From Pseudomonas sp. GCEP-101 (lineage in GTDB: Bacteria > Pseudomonadota > Gammaproteobacteria > Pseudomonadales > Pseudomonadaceae), in assembly GCF_025133575.1 (NCBI RefSeq), contig NZ_CP104011.1:3170965-3234964 (forward strand): a stretch of 64,000 nt of DNA. The letters are read 5' to 3'. A model generated the notes under the pieces. The model made no database searches, was not told the origin of the DNA, and saw nothing but the letters and a program-made list of their open reading frames with translations. Within the stretch, counting starts at the first letter, position 1. Every line of letters starts with the position of its first letter. Of the stretch, positions 53,937 to 62,883 are shown piece after piece. Made by a program: the position numbers and the translations under genes.

Positions 53937-54629
53937 ATGACCCACGACGACCGGATCAAGCTGGAACCCAGCTGGAAAGAAGCCCTCCACGAGGAATTCG
54001 AAAAACCCTACATGAAGCAGCTGGGTGAATTCCTGCGCGCGGAGAAGGCCGCCGGCAAGGTGATCTTCCCGCCCGGTCCGCTGATCTTCAACGCGCTGAA
54101 CACCACGCCGCTGGACAAGGTGAAGGTGGTGATCATCGGCCAGGACCCGTACCACGGCCCCGGCCAGGCCCACGGCCTGTGCTTCTCGGTGCAGCCGGGC
54201 GTGCCGACGCCGCCGTCGCTGCAGAACATCTACAAAGAGCTGCACCGCGACCTCAACCTGCCCATCCCCAATCACGGCTACCTGCAGCACTGGGCCGAGC
54301 AGGGCGTGCTGCTGCTCAACACCTCGCTCACCGTCGAGCAGGCCCGCGCCGGCTCACACGCCCAGGCGGGCTGGGGCCCGTTCACCGACAAGGTGATCGA
54401 AGTGGTCAGCCAGCGCTGCGAGAACCTGGTGTTCCTGCTCTGGGGTTCCCACGCGCAGAGCAAGCAGAAGCTGATCGACGCGCAGAAACACCTGGTGCTC
54501 AAGTCCGCGCACCCGTCGCCGCTCTCGGCCTACCGCGGCTTCCTCGGCAACGGCCACTTCAGCCGCACCAACAAGTTCCTCGAACAGCACGGCCTGGCGC
54601 CCATCGACTGGTCGCTGCCGCCGGTGTGA
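53937..54629 (+). CDS. ung: Uracil-DNA glycosylase
   Basis: A 230-aa family-1 uracil-DNA glycosylase that removes uracil from DNA. The catalytic motif is [14 protein letters not shown], the Asp being the general base region, and the Leu-loop motif is [17 protein letters not shown] with the catalytic His. Length and motif order are normal. Its stop (TGA) shares one base with the start of the next small gene. Confidence 0.97.
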   Translation: MTHDDRIKLEPSWKEALHEEFEKPYMKQLGEFLRAEKAAGKVIFPPGPLIFNALNTTPLDKVKVVIIGQDPYHGPGQAHGLCFSVQPGVPTPPSLQNIYKELHRDLNLPIPNHGYLQHWAEQGVLLLNTSLTVEQARAGSHAQAGWGPFTDKVIEVVSQRCENLVFLLWGSHAQSKQKLIDAQKHLVLKSAHPSPLSAYRGFLGNGHFSRTNKFLEQHGLAPIDWSLPPV

Positions 54630-55006
54630 TGCCGATGCTCCGGCGCGCGTGGCTGGCGATCCTGCAGGGCCTAATGGTCAGTGGCAGTTGTCTTGCTGCT
54701 GGCTCCTTCCTCGAAACCCAACGCTCAAACGCTGTCATCCACGGACTCTACGAAATCGACCAGGCGGCCCGCACCTTCGTGACCGCCGAAAACGCCCGAA
54801 ACAACACCGACTGGACCGTCACCGAACCCAATCTCAAGACCCTCGTCGCTCGTTGTTCGGTGCCGCTGGATACACGCTGGGGCGAGATTCGCTTATCCGC
54901 ACCGGACGGACGCGAACTCACCCGCAAGGTCGTCGAAGTCGTCTGCGCCAAGCCTGTCAGCGGCAAGGGCTGGACGGTTTCGCTGCGCGTTTATCATCTG
55001 TCTTGA
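54629..55006 (+). CDS. Small exported hypothetical protein
   Basis: A 125-aa protein with a signal peptide (LAILQGLMVSGSCLAAG) and a mature part containing two conserved-looking Cys (VARCSVPLD and VVEVVCAKP) that could pair. It is translationally coupled to ung by TGATG at 54627-54631; an ATG two codons later is an alternative start. Not recognised as a named family. A DNA-repair role is unlikely given the signal peptide. Confidence 0.75.
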   Translation: MPMLRRAWLAILQGLMVSGSCLAAGSFLETQRSNAVIHGLYEIDQAARTFVTAENARNNTDWTVTEPNLKTLVARCSVPLDTRWGEIRLSAPDGRELTRKVVEVVCAKPVSGKGWTVSLRVYHLS

Positions 55007-55163
55007 GCAAAAGCGCAGCGCGTGTTGTTCCGTCTGCCGCGATGCGCCCTTGGGGTATGGCTGAGGCCATCCCCTCGTGTCGCGAACGAATTCTCCGTGT
55101 TGGACGGGCGCCCGCAGGCCGTGGGCGCCTGACTGGGAACTGCGGATGGCTTTTACAGCGGGT

Positions 55164-55943
55164 TCATTTGGCCTGCTTCAGACGAATGGCCTGGAGTTTG
55201 TCGAAGTCGGGCTCGCTGCTGCCGTCGGCGATGACGCTGCCGTCGGGGTAGGTGAATCTGGTGTAGTTACCCTTCTGTTTAACCTTCCCCTCTGCTGAGT
55301 AAACGACGCTTTCAGGATGCAGAGCCGGGATAAATTTCACCTCTTTTGCAAAGGGTGCTTTGAAGGTTAAGTAAATATCTCCCTCTCCCACTAAGCGTGC
55401 CTGTTTTTCATACCCCCCCAGGAAAGCTTCGCTCACCCATGGGTAATAATCCTTCTTAATCAATAAGTCGCCGCTGATGATTTCGGTTCTATCGGGATAG
55501 GAGCGTTGCTGAGGTGGATTATCGTCGAACACGACAATTACTCCCCCCCCGCCTCCTGGTTTGACGATTTCCCCAAAACGCGCGGTATTCGAGTAGCGCA
55601 CGCCAAAAGTCACGTTGCTCAGATGCCACTGGCAGGCACCACCGCCATTCCTGGCCAGCTTGGCTTCATACAGATCGCTCTGCCCTTGGCGCTGTGGTTG
55701 CACTTCGATGGGAAAGAACCCGTCGACTTCGTAAGGAACGCCATCGGCGGATTCCTTGCTGGGACATTTGGCCGAGCGGTACATCACTCGCATGTTTCTG
55801 GCGGCGAGGTCCCGCGGCACCTTGATGCTGATGGTCACCTGTTCGCCGCCGGGCGCCGGAGCGAAGGTCGGTTGCTGGGCGCAGCCACTCAGGCTGGCGA
55901 ACACCAGCAGGGTGCCACCGGCGCTGTTGATCAAGGCTTTCAT
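55164..55943 (-). CDS. Immunity-like lipoprotein A of the lipase module
   Basis: A 259-aa lipoprotein with lipobox SLSGC (residues about 17-21). The mature part has RVMYRSAKCPSKESADG and GQSDLYEAKLARNGGGACQW, shared almost exactly with the paralogue at 58326-59093, while the C-terminal third differs. Its position just after a class-3 lipase and a 77-aa gene, 2 bases from the latter, is what is seen for periplasmic immunity proteins of type VI lipase effectors. No enzymatic motif is visible. The local DNA is less G/C rich than the core, suggesting acquisition. Confidence 0.75.
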   Translation of the reverse strand: MKALINSAGGTLLVFASLSGCAQQPTFAPAPGGEQVTISIKVPRDLAARNMRVMYRSAKCPSKESADGVPYEVDGFFPIEVQPQRQGQSDLYEAKLARNGGGACQWHLSNVTFGVRYSNTARFGEIVKPGGGGGVIVVFDDNPPQQRSYPDRTEIISGDLLIKKDYYPWVSEAFLGGYEKQARLVGEGDIYLTFKAPFAKEVKFIPALHPESVVYSAEGKVKQKGNYTRFTYPDGSVIADGSSEPDFDKLQAIRLKQAK

Positions 55944-55945
55944 GC

Positions 55946-56179
55946 TTAGCGCTCCTCCTCGTTGACGCTTTCGGGAAATACAATTTTCATCTCGTCGGGG
56001 TAGCGGGTGGGGATGGACTCTGTCATGCCATACCGGTTGGTCACGCCCTCGTGGACCTTGCGTTCACGGGTGGTGATCCGGTAGAGCACGAAAGTATGCG
56101 GGCTGCCATCGTACTGGCTGACCCTGTAAGTGACTTGCTGCACCGGGAACTGGCCGGGGTGGATCAGGATATTGCTCAT
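55946..56179 (-). CDS. 77-aa protein of the lipase module
   Basis: A small basic protein, MSNILIHPGQFPVQQVTYRV, with VHEGVTNRYGMTESIPTRYP. The pattern G-V-T-N-x-x-G-x-T resembles short modules found near the N terminus of some type VI effectors, but I cannot name the family. CGAGGAGTGATGGC precedes the ATG at 56179. It lies 4 bases after the lipase stop and 2 bases before lipoprotein A, so the three form one unit. An adaptor or second immunity role is a guess. Confidence 0.7.
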   Translation of the reverse strand: MSNILIHPGQFPVQQVTYRVSQYDGSPHTFVLYRITTRERKVHEGVTNRYGMTESIPTRYPDEMKIVFPESVNEEER

Positions 56180-56183
56180 GCCA

Positions 56184-58305
56184 TCACTCCTCGGTCGGGC
56201 GCTTGCGGTAGATGTTTTCGATGGGCTCGCCAGATTCCCGCTCCAGGGCGGCGAAACGCTGGATCGCATCGCCACCGCCTTCGAGTTGCCTGGTCATGTC
56301 CATGGTCATCGGGAGCAGCGTTTGCAGGGCGAGGAACAACTCGTTGCGCGTGCGCTCCTCCGTGGGGCTGTTCCGGGATTTTGTTGCCATCTGCTCTTCG
56401 AAGGCTGCACGCTCGTCCTTGCGCCGCATCTTCCGCTCCGGTGCGCACAGCTCCAGCAACTGGTTGTACAGGAAGGGCAGGTACTGCAAGGCCATGCGGT
56501 GGTCGTTACCGCTGATGCCGTGATTGCCGGTTACCGGGTTGCTGTAGGGCGGGAAGTACTTGGTCAGGCTGTCCCGCGACAGGGACTTGATGAACGCCTT
56601 CTGCTGCTCGTTGGCGAAGCGGCTCTTCTCGTCACTGAGGCTGGGCACCAGGTAGAGCTTGGTGATGGCGGGCAGGCGCATGGTCAGCACACGCTGGTGG
56701 GGCATGCGGGGTCCATCGCTGCCGCCCTGGGCAAGATAGGTTTCGGTGCTCTCCACGGTCTGCCGCACCGTGCCGAACAGCACCACGTTGCCGTGGTGCC
56801 AGAACGGGTCGCCGAACTCGACGATCTTGCTGGCCAGCAACTCGCCGGTGGACCACAGGTAGCCCAGGTCCGGCCCCAGGGGGCCGAGTACGTCGTACAG
56901 CCAGTTGTCCAGCTCCGCTTCCGGCGGCACGCAGGGGATGACGTCGGCATCGTTGACATGGCGAAAGTGCGGGAAGCGTAGGTACTGCATGGCCATGGCG
57001 GTGAAGGTGCGTGGCATGCCGTAGGTGTAGAGCAGGGGCTCGCGGTCTTTTAGTTCTGCTGAATGGATCAGAGCTAGTGCGCCGCCCAGGCTGTGGCCGC
57101 AGATGAAAAGCTCTTTAGGGCTTCGATCTAACTCTTCTTTAATTGTCCCGAACTCTGTTGAGAAAAGCTTTTTCGCTACCTCAAACCCCTGCAGAAAACC
57201 GAAGTGCACCTTGCCCTTGCTGGTCAGCTGCGTGCAGGGCGCCTTGGTTTCGCAACTCGTGCCATCGGCGGCCACGGGTTGGTATTGGGCATCGCTCAGC
57301 CAGTCCCAGATCCCCTGGGTGCCGCGCCAGGCCACCAGCAACTGGGTCTTGTTGCTGGCGTAGAACAGCTGGGTGTCCTCGATGATGTGGAAGGGAATCT
57401 TGGGCTCACCCTTGGGGATCGATGCCGTGCGCGCATCCAGCATCACCGCAGTGGTGTAGCGCTCGCTGAAGGGCACATCCACCACCAATGCAGGCACCCA
57501 CTCGCCGCCAGGCTCGGGCGGAGGAAATGAGGGCGAACGGGAGAGGTCCTGGCACTGGCGGAAGAAGAACTCCTCCACCGTGCCGCTCAGTCCGCTCAAT
57601 GCCCGCGGCTGTTTTCGGCGGCTTTCCTCATACTCCACGTCGGTGTAAGTCAGGTTGGCCATCAGCCCCAGGTTGTAGGCATTGGCCATGCTGTATTCGG
57701 GCTGGTGGTGCAATACCAGGTTCCAGGCACGGAACGGGCAGATTTCCAGCACATGGCGACGGTCCAGCGCCTCTGCGTTGACGGTAAAGCCGCTGAACTT
57801 TGGGTCGGGGAAGTGGAAGGCCGGAGGTGCTTCATCTTTCCATCTGGGCCGGATGTTTGGCAGGCGGTCGCTCAGTTGGCCAATGCGCAGGTAGTGGTAG
57901 GCGTGGTCTGCCGCTCGCGCCCGTGCCTCCACCGGGGATTTCGGTGGCTGGCCGTCGTAGGTGTAGGCATACACCAGTTCCCGCCGCTGCTCAGCTCGCT
58001 CCGCGCGCAAGCGCCGGGTTTGCAATACCTCCGCCAAGGGGTCGGCGGTCAGCCACAAGGTCACGGCAATGGGATGGAGGCCTTCCAGGCGAATCAGCCC
58101 TTTAGCATCGCTTTGGCCGCTGAACTCGGGGACCAATCCGCAGCGGGTTGCCTCGTTGCTTGCTCGAAAAGGTTGGTGCGATAGCGGGTCGCCTTGTTCG
58201 TCGAGCAACTGGAAATTCCAGCCAGTGACGAATCTGTTCGCCACGCACGGTCACAACTTTCTCGGGGCAGAGCGTATCAGTGCGATGGGTATATTCAGAC
58301 ACCAT
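56184..58305 (-). pseudogene. Class-3 lipase, probable type VI secretion effector, with N-terminal frameshift
   Basis: A lipase of about 700 aa. The catalytic nucleophile is in GHSLGGALALIHS, HVNDADVIPCVPP carries an Asp, and a His lies in the C-terminal half: the class-3 lipase triad. The N-terminal part (GWNFQLLDEQGDPLSHQPFR) is a small effector-like domain, as in Tle-type type VI lipases. Translation should begin at 58305, where CAGGAGGATTC precedes ATG and the frame reads MVSEYTHRTDTLCPEKVVTV. That frame leaves homology at about 58234. The lipase frame, starting RFVTGWNF, is the other register and has only a weak GTG at 58244. The gene is therefore either broken by a 1- or 2-base change, rescued by the GTG, or misassembled. 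Confidence 0.75.
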
Positions 58306-58325
58306 GAATCCTCCTGAGTATAATT

Positions 58326-59093
58326 TTAAGATTTTCCTTTAATGGACTGAAGCTTTCCGAGATCAGGTTCGCCGGTGTCGTCGGTAATTTCGCTGCCATC
58401 AGGGTAGATAATCTTCGGTAGGTCGATCTTGTCTCTACTTTTCGCACCAATTGTCTTTACTGTCTTTTCGCTGTGAAGCTTCGGCTCAAAAGTGATCTTG
58501 TTTGTGTCGTTGGTCTTGTATGTAAATACATCCTGATCTCCTAATATGTTTATTATGCTCTGAGGCTCATGCAGGTGTATTTCAACAAGCCATGGGTAGT
58601 AATCTTTTTTTATCTGGATATCTCCGGATGCTTCTACAATGCTTTCCATTGAGCGGCGTTGGGGGCGATTATTGTCAAATATCACGATAACTCCTCCCCC
58701 ACGCCCATACTTAACACTCTCCCCAAACTGCGCCGTATTCTCGTAATGCACCCCAAAGGTCACGTTACTTAGTTTCCATTGGCAGGCGCCGCCGCCGTCC
58801 CTGGCCAACTTGGCCTCATACAGGTCGCTCTGCCCCACCTGCCGGGGCTCCACGTCGATGGGGTAGAAGCCGTCGATCTCGTAGGGTTTGCCGTCGGCGG
58901 ACTCCTTGCTGGGGCACTTTTCGGAGCGGTACATCACTCGCATGGTGTCTGCTGCCAAGTCCTTGGGCACTTTCACTGTGACGGTGACCACCTCGCTATT
59001 GGATGGCGGCGAGAAAACAGCAGTCTGTGCACAGCCACTCAAGCTGAATAAAAGTAGTGCTGCTGATGAGTATGGGATTCTTGGGGGAGTCAT
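58326..59093 (-). CDS. Immunity-like lipoprotein B, paralogue upstream of the lipase
   Basis: A 255-aa lipoprotein with lipobox SLSGC and AAGGATATCAA before ATG at 59093. It shares with lipoprotein A the blocks MRVMYRS.KCPSKESADG and GQSDLYEAKLAR.GGGACQW and then diverges from about residue 135. It sits 20 bases upstream of the lipase start. The DNA is distinctly A/T richer than the genome core. A duplicated immunity gene with a variable C-terminal part suggests protection against more than one lipase variant (inference). Confidence 0.75.
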   Translation of the reverse strand: MTPPRIPYSSAALLLFSLSGCAQTAVFSPPSNSEVVTVTVKVPKDLAADTMRVMYRSEKCPSKESADGKPYEIDGFYPIDVEPRQVGQSDLYEAKLARDGGGACQWKLSNVTFGVHYENTAQFGESVKYGRGGGVIVIFDNNRPQRRSMESIVEASGDIQIKKDYYPWLVEIHLHEPQSIINILGDQDVFTYKTNDTNKITFEPKLHSEKTVKTIGAKSRDKIDLPKIIYPDGSEITDDTGEPDLGKLQSIKGKS

Positions 59094-59147
59094 TTGATAT
59101 CCTTGATTAAATTGTTCTTTTATGGGGTGTATATATGCGGTTGCCGA

Positions 59148-59504
59148 TCAGTCGAAGTGGCGCGGACATTGGGTTTTACTCATTTCATCCAAGTGGGATA
59201 AGTTGAAGGTGTCCGCAATAAAAGAGAATGGCAGATCAATGATTCCCAGTGGGATGCTCATTCCGCCGGTATGTGTAATCAAGTCCCAGTTTGTCATGGC
59301 GGTGAAATCCACCGTCACTCCTTCATAAGGGCAAAAGGGGCCGTTGGAGATAGCCGCGAGGAATGTGCCGCAACCCGACGTCGCGGAAAGTAGTGCGATT
59401 GCTGAAGTGGTTCGAAACGATTTAAGTAGCGAGCGCGTGAACGAAATCTTAGCTGTCGGGAGCTGTCGGCGAATAGCGTGGAGCGCAAGCGAAAGGGGAT
59501 CCAT
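59148..59504 (-). CDS. YceK/YidQ-family lipoprotein
   Basis: A 118-aa lipoprotein. A hydrophobic stretch TTSAIALLSATSGC ends in a Cys followed by GTFLAAISNGPFCPYEGVTV and PLGIIDLPFSFIADTF, a clear YceK/YidQ (DUF1375) pattern. Function unknown. The N-terminal 35 residues are unusually long and charged for a lipoprotein signal, so the true start may be later; no ribosome site is obvious for the ATG at 59504. It lies at the right edge of the A/T-rich island, on the same strand as the lipase module. Confidence 0.75.
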   Translation of the reverse strand: MDPLSLALHAIRRQLPTAKISFTRSLLKSFRTTSAIALLSATSGCGTFLAAISNGPFCPYEGVTVDFTAMTNWDLITHTGGMSIPLGIIDLPFSFIADTFNLSHLDEMSKTQCPRHFD

Positions 59505-59650
59505 CGTGCAGGCATCCTTGTCCGAGAGACTCCCGCTTTTACTCTCTTCTATGTTTTGACGGCTATAGGACTTGTCCGAAGTTAAATGCTGAGTTGGCGT
59601 CAGTCTTTTCCGTCATTCGGCACAACTTGGCAGTGGCGATGGCGTATCAG

Positions 59651-59680
59651 GAAAAAAGAGGCCCGCACGCAGGCGGGCCT
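59651..59680 (-). terminator. Intrinsic terminator after tctA
   Basis: On the minus strand AGGCCCGC (59673-59680) pairs with GCGGGCCT (59659-59666) and is followed by CTTTTTTCC. It lies 44 bases past the tctA stop. The rest of 59505-59723 shows no gene. Confidence 0.9.
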
Positions 59681-59723
59681 TGAAAGTCGCCGCGCGTCTC
59701 GACGCGGCGAGCGTGGTTTTGCG

Positions 59724-61244
59724 TTACGCGGCGTCAGCCACTGCTTCGCGGGCGCGGCGGGTGCGCTTGCGCCAGGCGCGATACAGCGGCAGGCCGAGCA
59801 TCAGGGCGACCAGCGCCCAGGTGCCGATGGCAATGGGGCTGGACCAGAGGATGCCCAGCTCGCCGTTGGAGATGGACAGCGCGCGGCGCAGGTTCTGCTC
59901 CATCAGCCCGCCGAGGATGAAGCCCAGCAGCAGCGGCGACAGCGGGAAGTCCAGCTTGCGCAGGATGTAGCCGAGGATGCCGATGGCGACCATCAGGAAC
60001 AGGTCGAAGGTGGTGGCATGCACGGCGTACACGCCGATGGCGGTGATGATTGCGATGCCCGGCACCAGCGCCCAGTTCGGCACCGAGAGGATGCGGGTGA
60101 ACACCCGCACCATCGGCACGTTGAGGATGATCAGCATGACGTTGGCGATGAACAGCGAGGCGATCAGGCCCCAGACGATGTTCGGCTGCTCCTGGAACAG
60201 CAGCGGGCCGGGGGTGATGTTGTACAGGCTGAGCGCGCCGATCATCACCGCGGTGGTGCCCGAGCCGGGCACGCCGAGGGTCAGCATCGGCACCAGGGCG
60301 CCGCAGGCGGAGGCGCCGATGGCGGTTTCCGGGGCGGCCAGGCCACGCAGGTCGCCCTTGCCGAACTTGCCGGTCTCGCCGGCCATTTTCTTCTCGGTCA
60401 TGTAGGCCACGGCGCTGGCCAGGGTCGCCCCGGCGCCGGGCAGCACGCCCATGATGAAGCCGAGCAGGCCGCAACGAACGTTGACCACGGCCACCGAGGC
60501 CGCTTCCTTCAGGTTGAACAGCATCCGCCCGCTGGCTTCGACCATCTTGTGGCCGTGGTGGGTCTTCTCCAGCAGCAGGAGGATTTCGCTCACCGAGAAC
60601 AGGCCCAGCACCAGCACGACGAACTGGATGCCGTCGGAGACGTGGATGTTGTCGAAGGTGAAGCGATACACGCCGCTGTTGGCGTCGATCCCGACGCTGG
60701 ACAGGAACAGCCCGAGCAGCGCCGCCAGCAGCGTCTTCAGCGGACGGTCGCCGGCCAGCCCGCCGAGGGCGACGATGGCGAAGACCATCAGCACGAAGTA
60801 CTCGGCCGGGCCGAAGGCGATCGCCCATTTCGCCAGCAGCGGGGCGAACAGCACCATGCCGCAGGTGGCGATGAAGGCGCCGATGAAGGAGCTCCACGCC
60901 GACAGCGACAGGGCCACGCCGGCCAGACCGTTGCGGGCCATGGGGTAGCCGTCGAGGGTGGTCATCACGGTGGAGGCTTCGCCGGGGATGTTCAGCAGGA
61001 TCGAGGAAATCCGCCCGCCGTACTCGCAGCCCAGGTACACGGCGGCCAGCAGGATCAGCGCGGACTCCGGCGGCAGGCCGAGGGCGAAGGCCACCGGGAT
61101 CAGCAGGGCCACGCCGTTGATCGGGCCCAGGCCCGGCAGCAGGCCGACGACGGTCCCGATCAGGGTGCCGATCAGCGCGGTGATGAGGTTGTACGGGCTC
61201 AGGGCAACACCGAAGCCTTGGCCGAGGTAGCTCAACGTATCCAT
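59724..61244 (-). CDS. tctA: Tripartite tricarboxylate transporter large membrane subunit
   Basis: A 506-aa permease with about twelve membrane segments. The TctA signature is near the N terminus (GLLPGLGPINGVALLIP and YLGCEYGGRISSILLNIPG). Together with TctB and the periplasmic TctC it imports citrate-type tricarboxylates with a sodium or proton gradient. Start at 61244 with GAGGACTGAGTC upstream inside the end of tctB; the gap to tctB is 10 bases. A terminator follows. Confidence 0.95.
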   Translation of the reverse strand: MDTLSYLGQGFGVALSPYNLITALIGTLIGTVVGLLPGLGPINGVALLIPVAFALGLPPESALILLAAVYLGCEYGGRISSILLNIPGEASTVMTTLDGYPMARNGLAGVALSLSAWSSFIGAFIATCGMVLFAPLLAKWAIAFGPAEYFVLMVFAIVALGGLAGDRPLKTLLAALLGLFLSSVGIDANSGVYRFTFDNIHVSDGIQFVVLVLGLFSVSEILLLLEKTHHGHKMVEASGRMLFNLKEAASVAVVNVRCGLLGFIMGVLPGAGATLASAVAYMTEKKMAGETGKFGKGDLRGLAAPETAIGASACGALVPMLTLGVPGSGTTAVMIGALSLYNITPGPLLFQEQPNIVWGLIASLFIANVMLIILNVPMVRVFTRILSVPNWALVPGIAIITAIGVYAVHATTFDLFLMVAIGILGYILRKLDFPLSPLLLGFILGGLMEQNLRRALSISNGELGILWSSPIAIGTWALVALMLGLPLYRAWRKRTRRAREAVADAA

Positions 61245-61254
61245 GACTCAGTCC

Positions 61255-61725
61255 TCAGAGCAGGGGGTCGAGGATGCCCAGCGGCAGCGGGACATCCAGG
61301 GTGCGGTCGAACAGCACGTAGAGGCCGATGGCGAGCAGCGTCGCGGTGGCCACGCTGGCCACCGGGCGGCCGCCGTAGATCAGCGCGATGAAGGTGCCGA
61401 CCAGGGCGCTCGCCGGGATGAAGCCCAGCGGTTCGAACAGCCCGGCGTAAACGGCCAGCAGCGCGACGCAGAGCACCACCTTGCCGAGCAGCGCGCCTTC
61501 CAGGGCGGGTTCGTCGTCCTCACGCTTGATCGGCGTGGGTCGCGCGATCAGCCAGGCCAGGCCCACCGCCATCAGGCCCAGGCACAGCAGCGGATAGGCG
61601 CGCGGGCCGACCGGTTCGTAGGAAAAGGGCGCCTGGAGCTGCCAGGCGATCAGGGCGAAGGCGACGCAGGCGAGCAGCCAGGCGCCGGCGAACAGCCGCT
61701 GGAAGAGGCTATTGGTAAAGTTCAT
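61255..61725 (-). CDS. tctB: Tripartite tricarboxylate transporter small membrane subunit
   Basis: A 156-aa protein with four hydrophobic segments (AGAWLLACVAFALIAW, LLCLGLMAVGLAWLI and two in the C-terminal half), typical of TctB. GAGGAAGCTTTC precedes the ATG at 61725. It partners TctA. It is separated from tctC by a 153-base structured element. Confidence 0.92.
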   Translation of the reverse strand: MNFTNSLFQRLFAGAWLLACVAFALIAWQLQAPFSYEPVGPRAYPLLCLGLMAVGLAWLIARPTPIKREDDEPALEGALLGKVVLCVALLAVYAGLFEPLGFIPASALVGTFIALIYGGRPVASVATATLLAIGLYVLFDRTLDVPLPLGILDPLL

Positions 61726-61740
61726 GAAAGCTTCCTCATG

Positions 61741-61878
61741 TCATGAGTAGAGCTGGCTAACGATTGAGCGAGCTAGAGCCAGACAAGGCGAAAGCGGGCG
61801 AAGACGCGGAGTTTACGGTTGTAAATGAGCAGTCTGAGCCCGCTTTCAACGCCGGCTGGCCGACGCGCAGCCGATCGT
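61741..61878. repeat. Structured intergenic element between tctC and tctB
   Basis: Nested inverted repeats occupy the gap. The middle arms are GCGAAAGCGGGC (61788-61799) and GCCCGCTTTC (61838-61847), the inner hairpin is GTTTAC (61811-61816) with GTAAAT (61821-61826), and the outer flanks are AACGATTGAGCG and CCGATCGTTT. The composition resembles intergenic repeats seen elsewhere in Pseudomonas. It could protect the tctC message from decay so that the binding protein outnumbers the membrane subunits. Confidence 0.75.
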
Positions 61879-62856
61879 TTACTGGATGAGGCCGAACTCG
61901 CGGGCCAGCTGCTTGTACTGGGCGACCTGCTGCTTCACATAGGCGTCCAGTTCCGGGCCGGTCATGGCGAAGGGGAACAGCTCGCGCTGGTCGCGCAGCT
62001 TGGCGAAGTCCTCCGAGGCCAGCAGCTTGTCGAACGAGGCCTTCCAGAACTGGTAGTCCTCGTCGCTCACCTTTGGCCCGACGTAGAAGCCGCGCACCAC
62101 CGGCCAGACGATGTCGTAGCCCTGTTCCTTGGCGGTGGGGATGTCGGCCATGCCTTCATCCTTCAGGCGCTCCTCGGCGAAGACCGCGAGCAGGCGCATC
62201 TTGCCGGCGCGGATGTGCGGCATGGAGTCGGAGATGTCCGTGCTGCCCACCTGGATGTGACCGCCCAGCAGGGCCGTGGCGATCTCGCCGCCGCCTTCCA
62301 GGGCGACGTAGCGCAACTGCTTGGGATCGATGCCGGCGGCCTTGGCGATCAGCGCGGTCTGCATCCAGTCCTGGCTGCCGACGGTGCCGCCGGAGCCGAT
62401 CACCACCTTGCTCGGGTCGGCCTTGAGCGCAGCCACCAGGTCGCCGAGGTTCTTGTACGGCGAGTCGCTGGGCACGGCGATGGCGCCGTAGCTGGTGCCC
62501 ACGGCAGCCAGCCACTTCACGGCGTTTTCATCGAAACGGCCGAACTTGCCCTGGGCCAGGTTGAGCAGCGAGCCGCTGGAGAAGGCGGTGATGGTGTTGC
62601 CGTCGGCCGGGCGCTGGGCGACCACCGCGTTGTAGGCCACGGCGCCGACGCCGCCGGGCATGTAGGTGACGCGCATCGGCCGGGACAGCAGCTTGCCGTC
62701 CACCAGGGCGCTCTGCGCCAGCTTGCAGGTGAGGTCGAAGCCGCCGCCGGGGGAGGCGGGGGCGATGCATTCCGGGCGCTTGGGCTCGGCCATCAGTTGG
62801 CTGGCGGCGAGCAGCGTGGCGCCGGCGAGGGTCAGGGTGCGCAGGACGGTGGGCAT
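61879..62856 (-). CDS. tctC: Tripartite tricarboxylate transporter substrate-binding protein
   Basis: A 325-aa Bug-family periplasmic protein. The signal peptide (LTLAGATLLAASQLMA) is followed by PECIAPASPGGGFDLTCKL, the Bug ligand-binding start. AGAGGAAC precedes the ATG at 62856. It captures tricarboxylates that enter through the porin encoded 27 bases upstream and passes them to TctAB. Confidence 0.94.
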   Translation of the reverse strand: MPTVLRTLTLAGATLLAASQLMAEPKRPECIAPASPGGGFDLTCKLAQSALVDGKLLSRPMRVTYMPGGVGAVAYNAVVAQRPADGNTITAFSSGSLLNLAQGKFGRFDENAVKWLAAVGTSYGAIAVPSDSPYKNLGDLVAALKADPSKVVIGSGGTVGSQDWMQTALIAKAAGIDPKQLRYVALEGGGEIATALLGGHIQVGSTDISDSMPHIRAGKMRLLAVFAEERLKDEGMADIPTAKEQGYDIVWPVVRGFYVGPKVSDEDYQFWKASFDKLLASEDFAKLRDQRELFPFAMTGPELDAYVKQQVAQYKQLAREFGLIQ

Positions 62857-62883
62857 GGGGCAGTTCCTCTTATTGTTGTTGGC

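Noticed and set aside
58102..58305. A separate 67-aa gene upstream of the lipase
   Set aside because: Only its first about 24 codons look like protein and they fit as the missing N terminus of the lipase; the rest is out-of-frame lipase sequence.
59586..61391. A 601-codon plus-strand frame over tctA
   Set aside because: It is antisense to tctA and rich in His, Gln, Gly and Ala, typical of a shadow frame.
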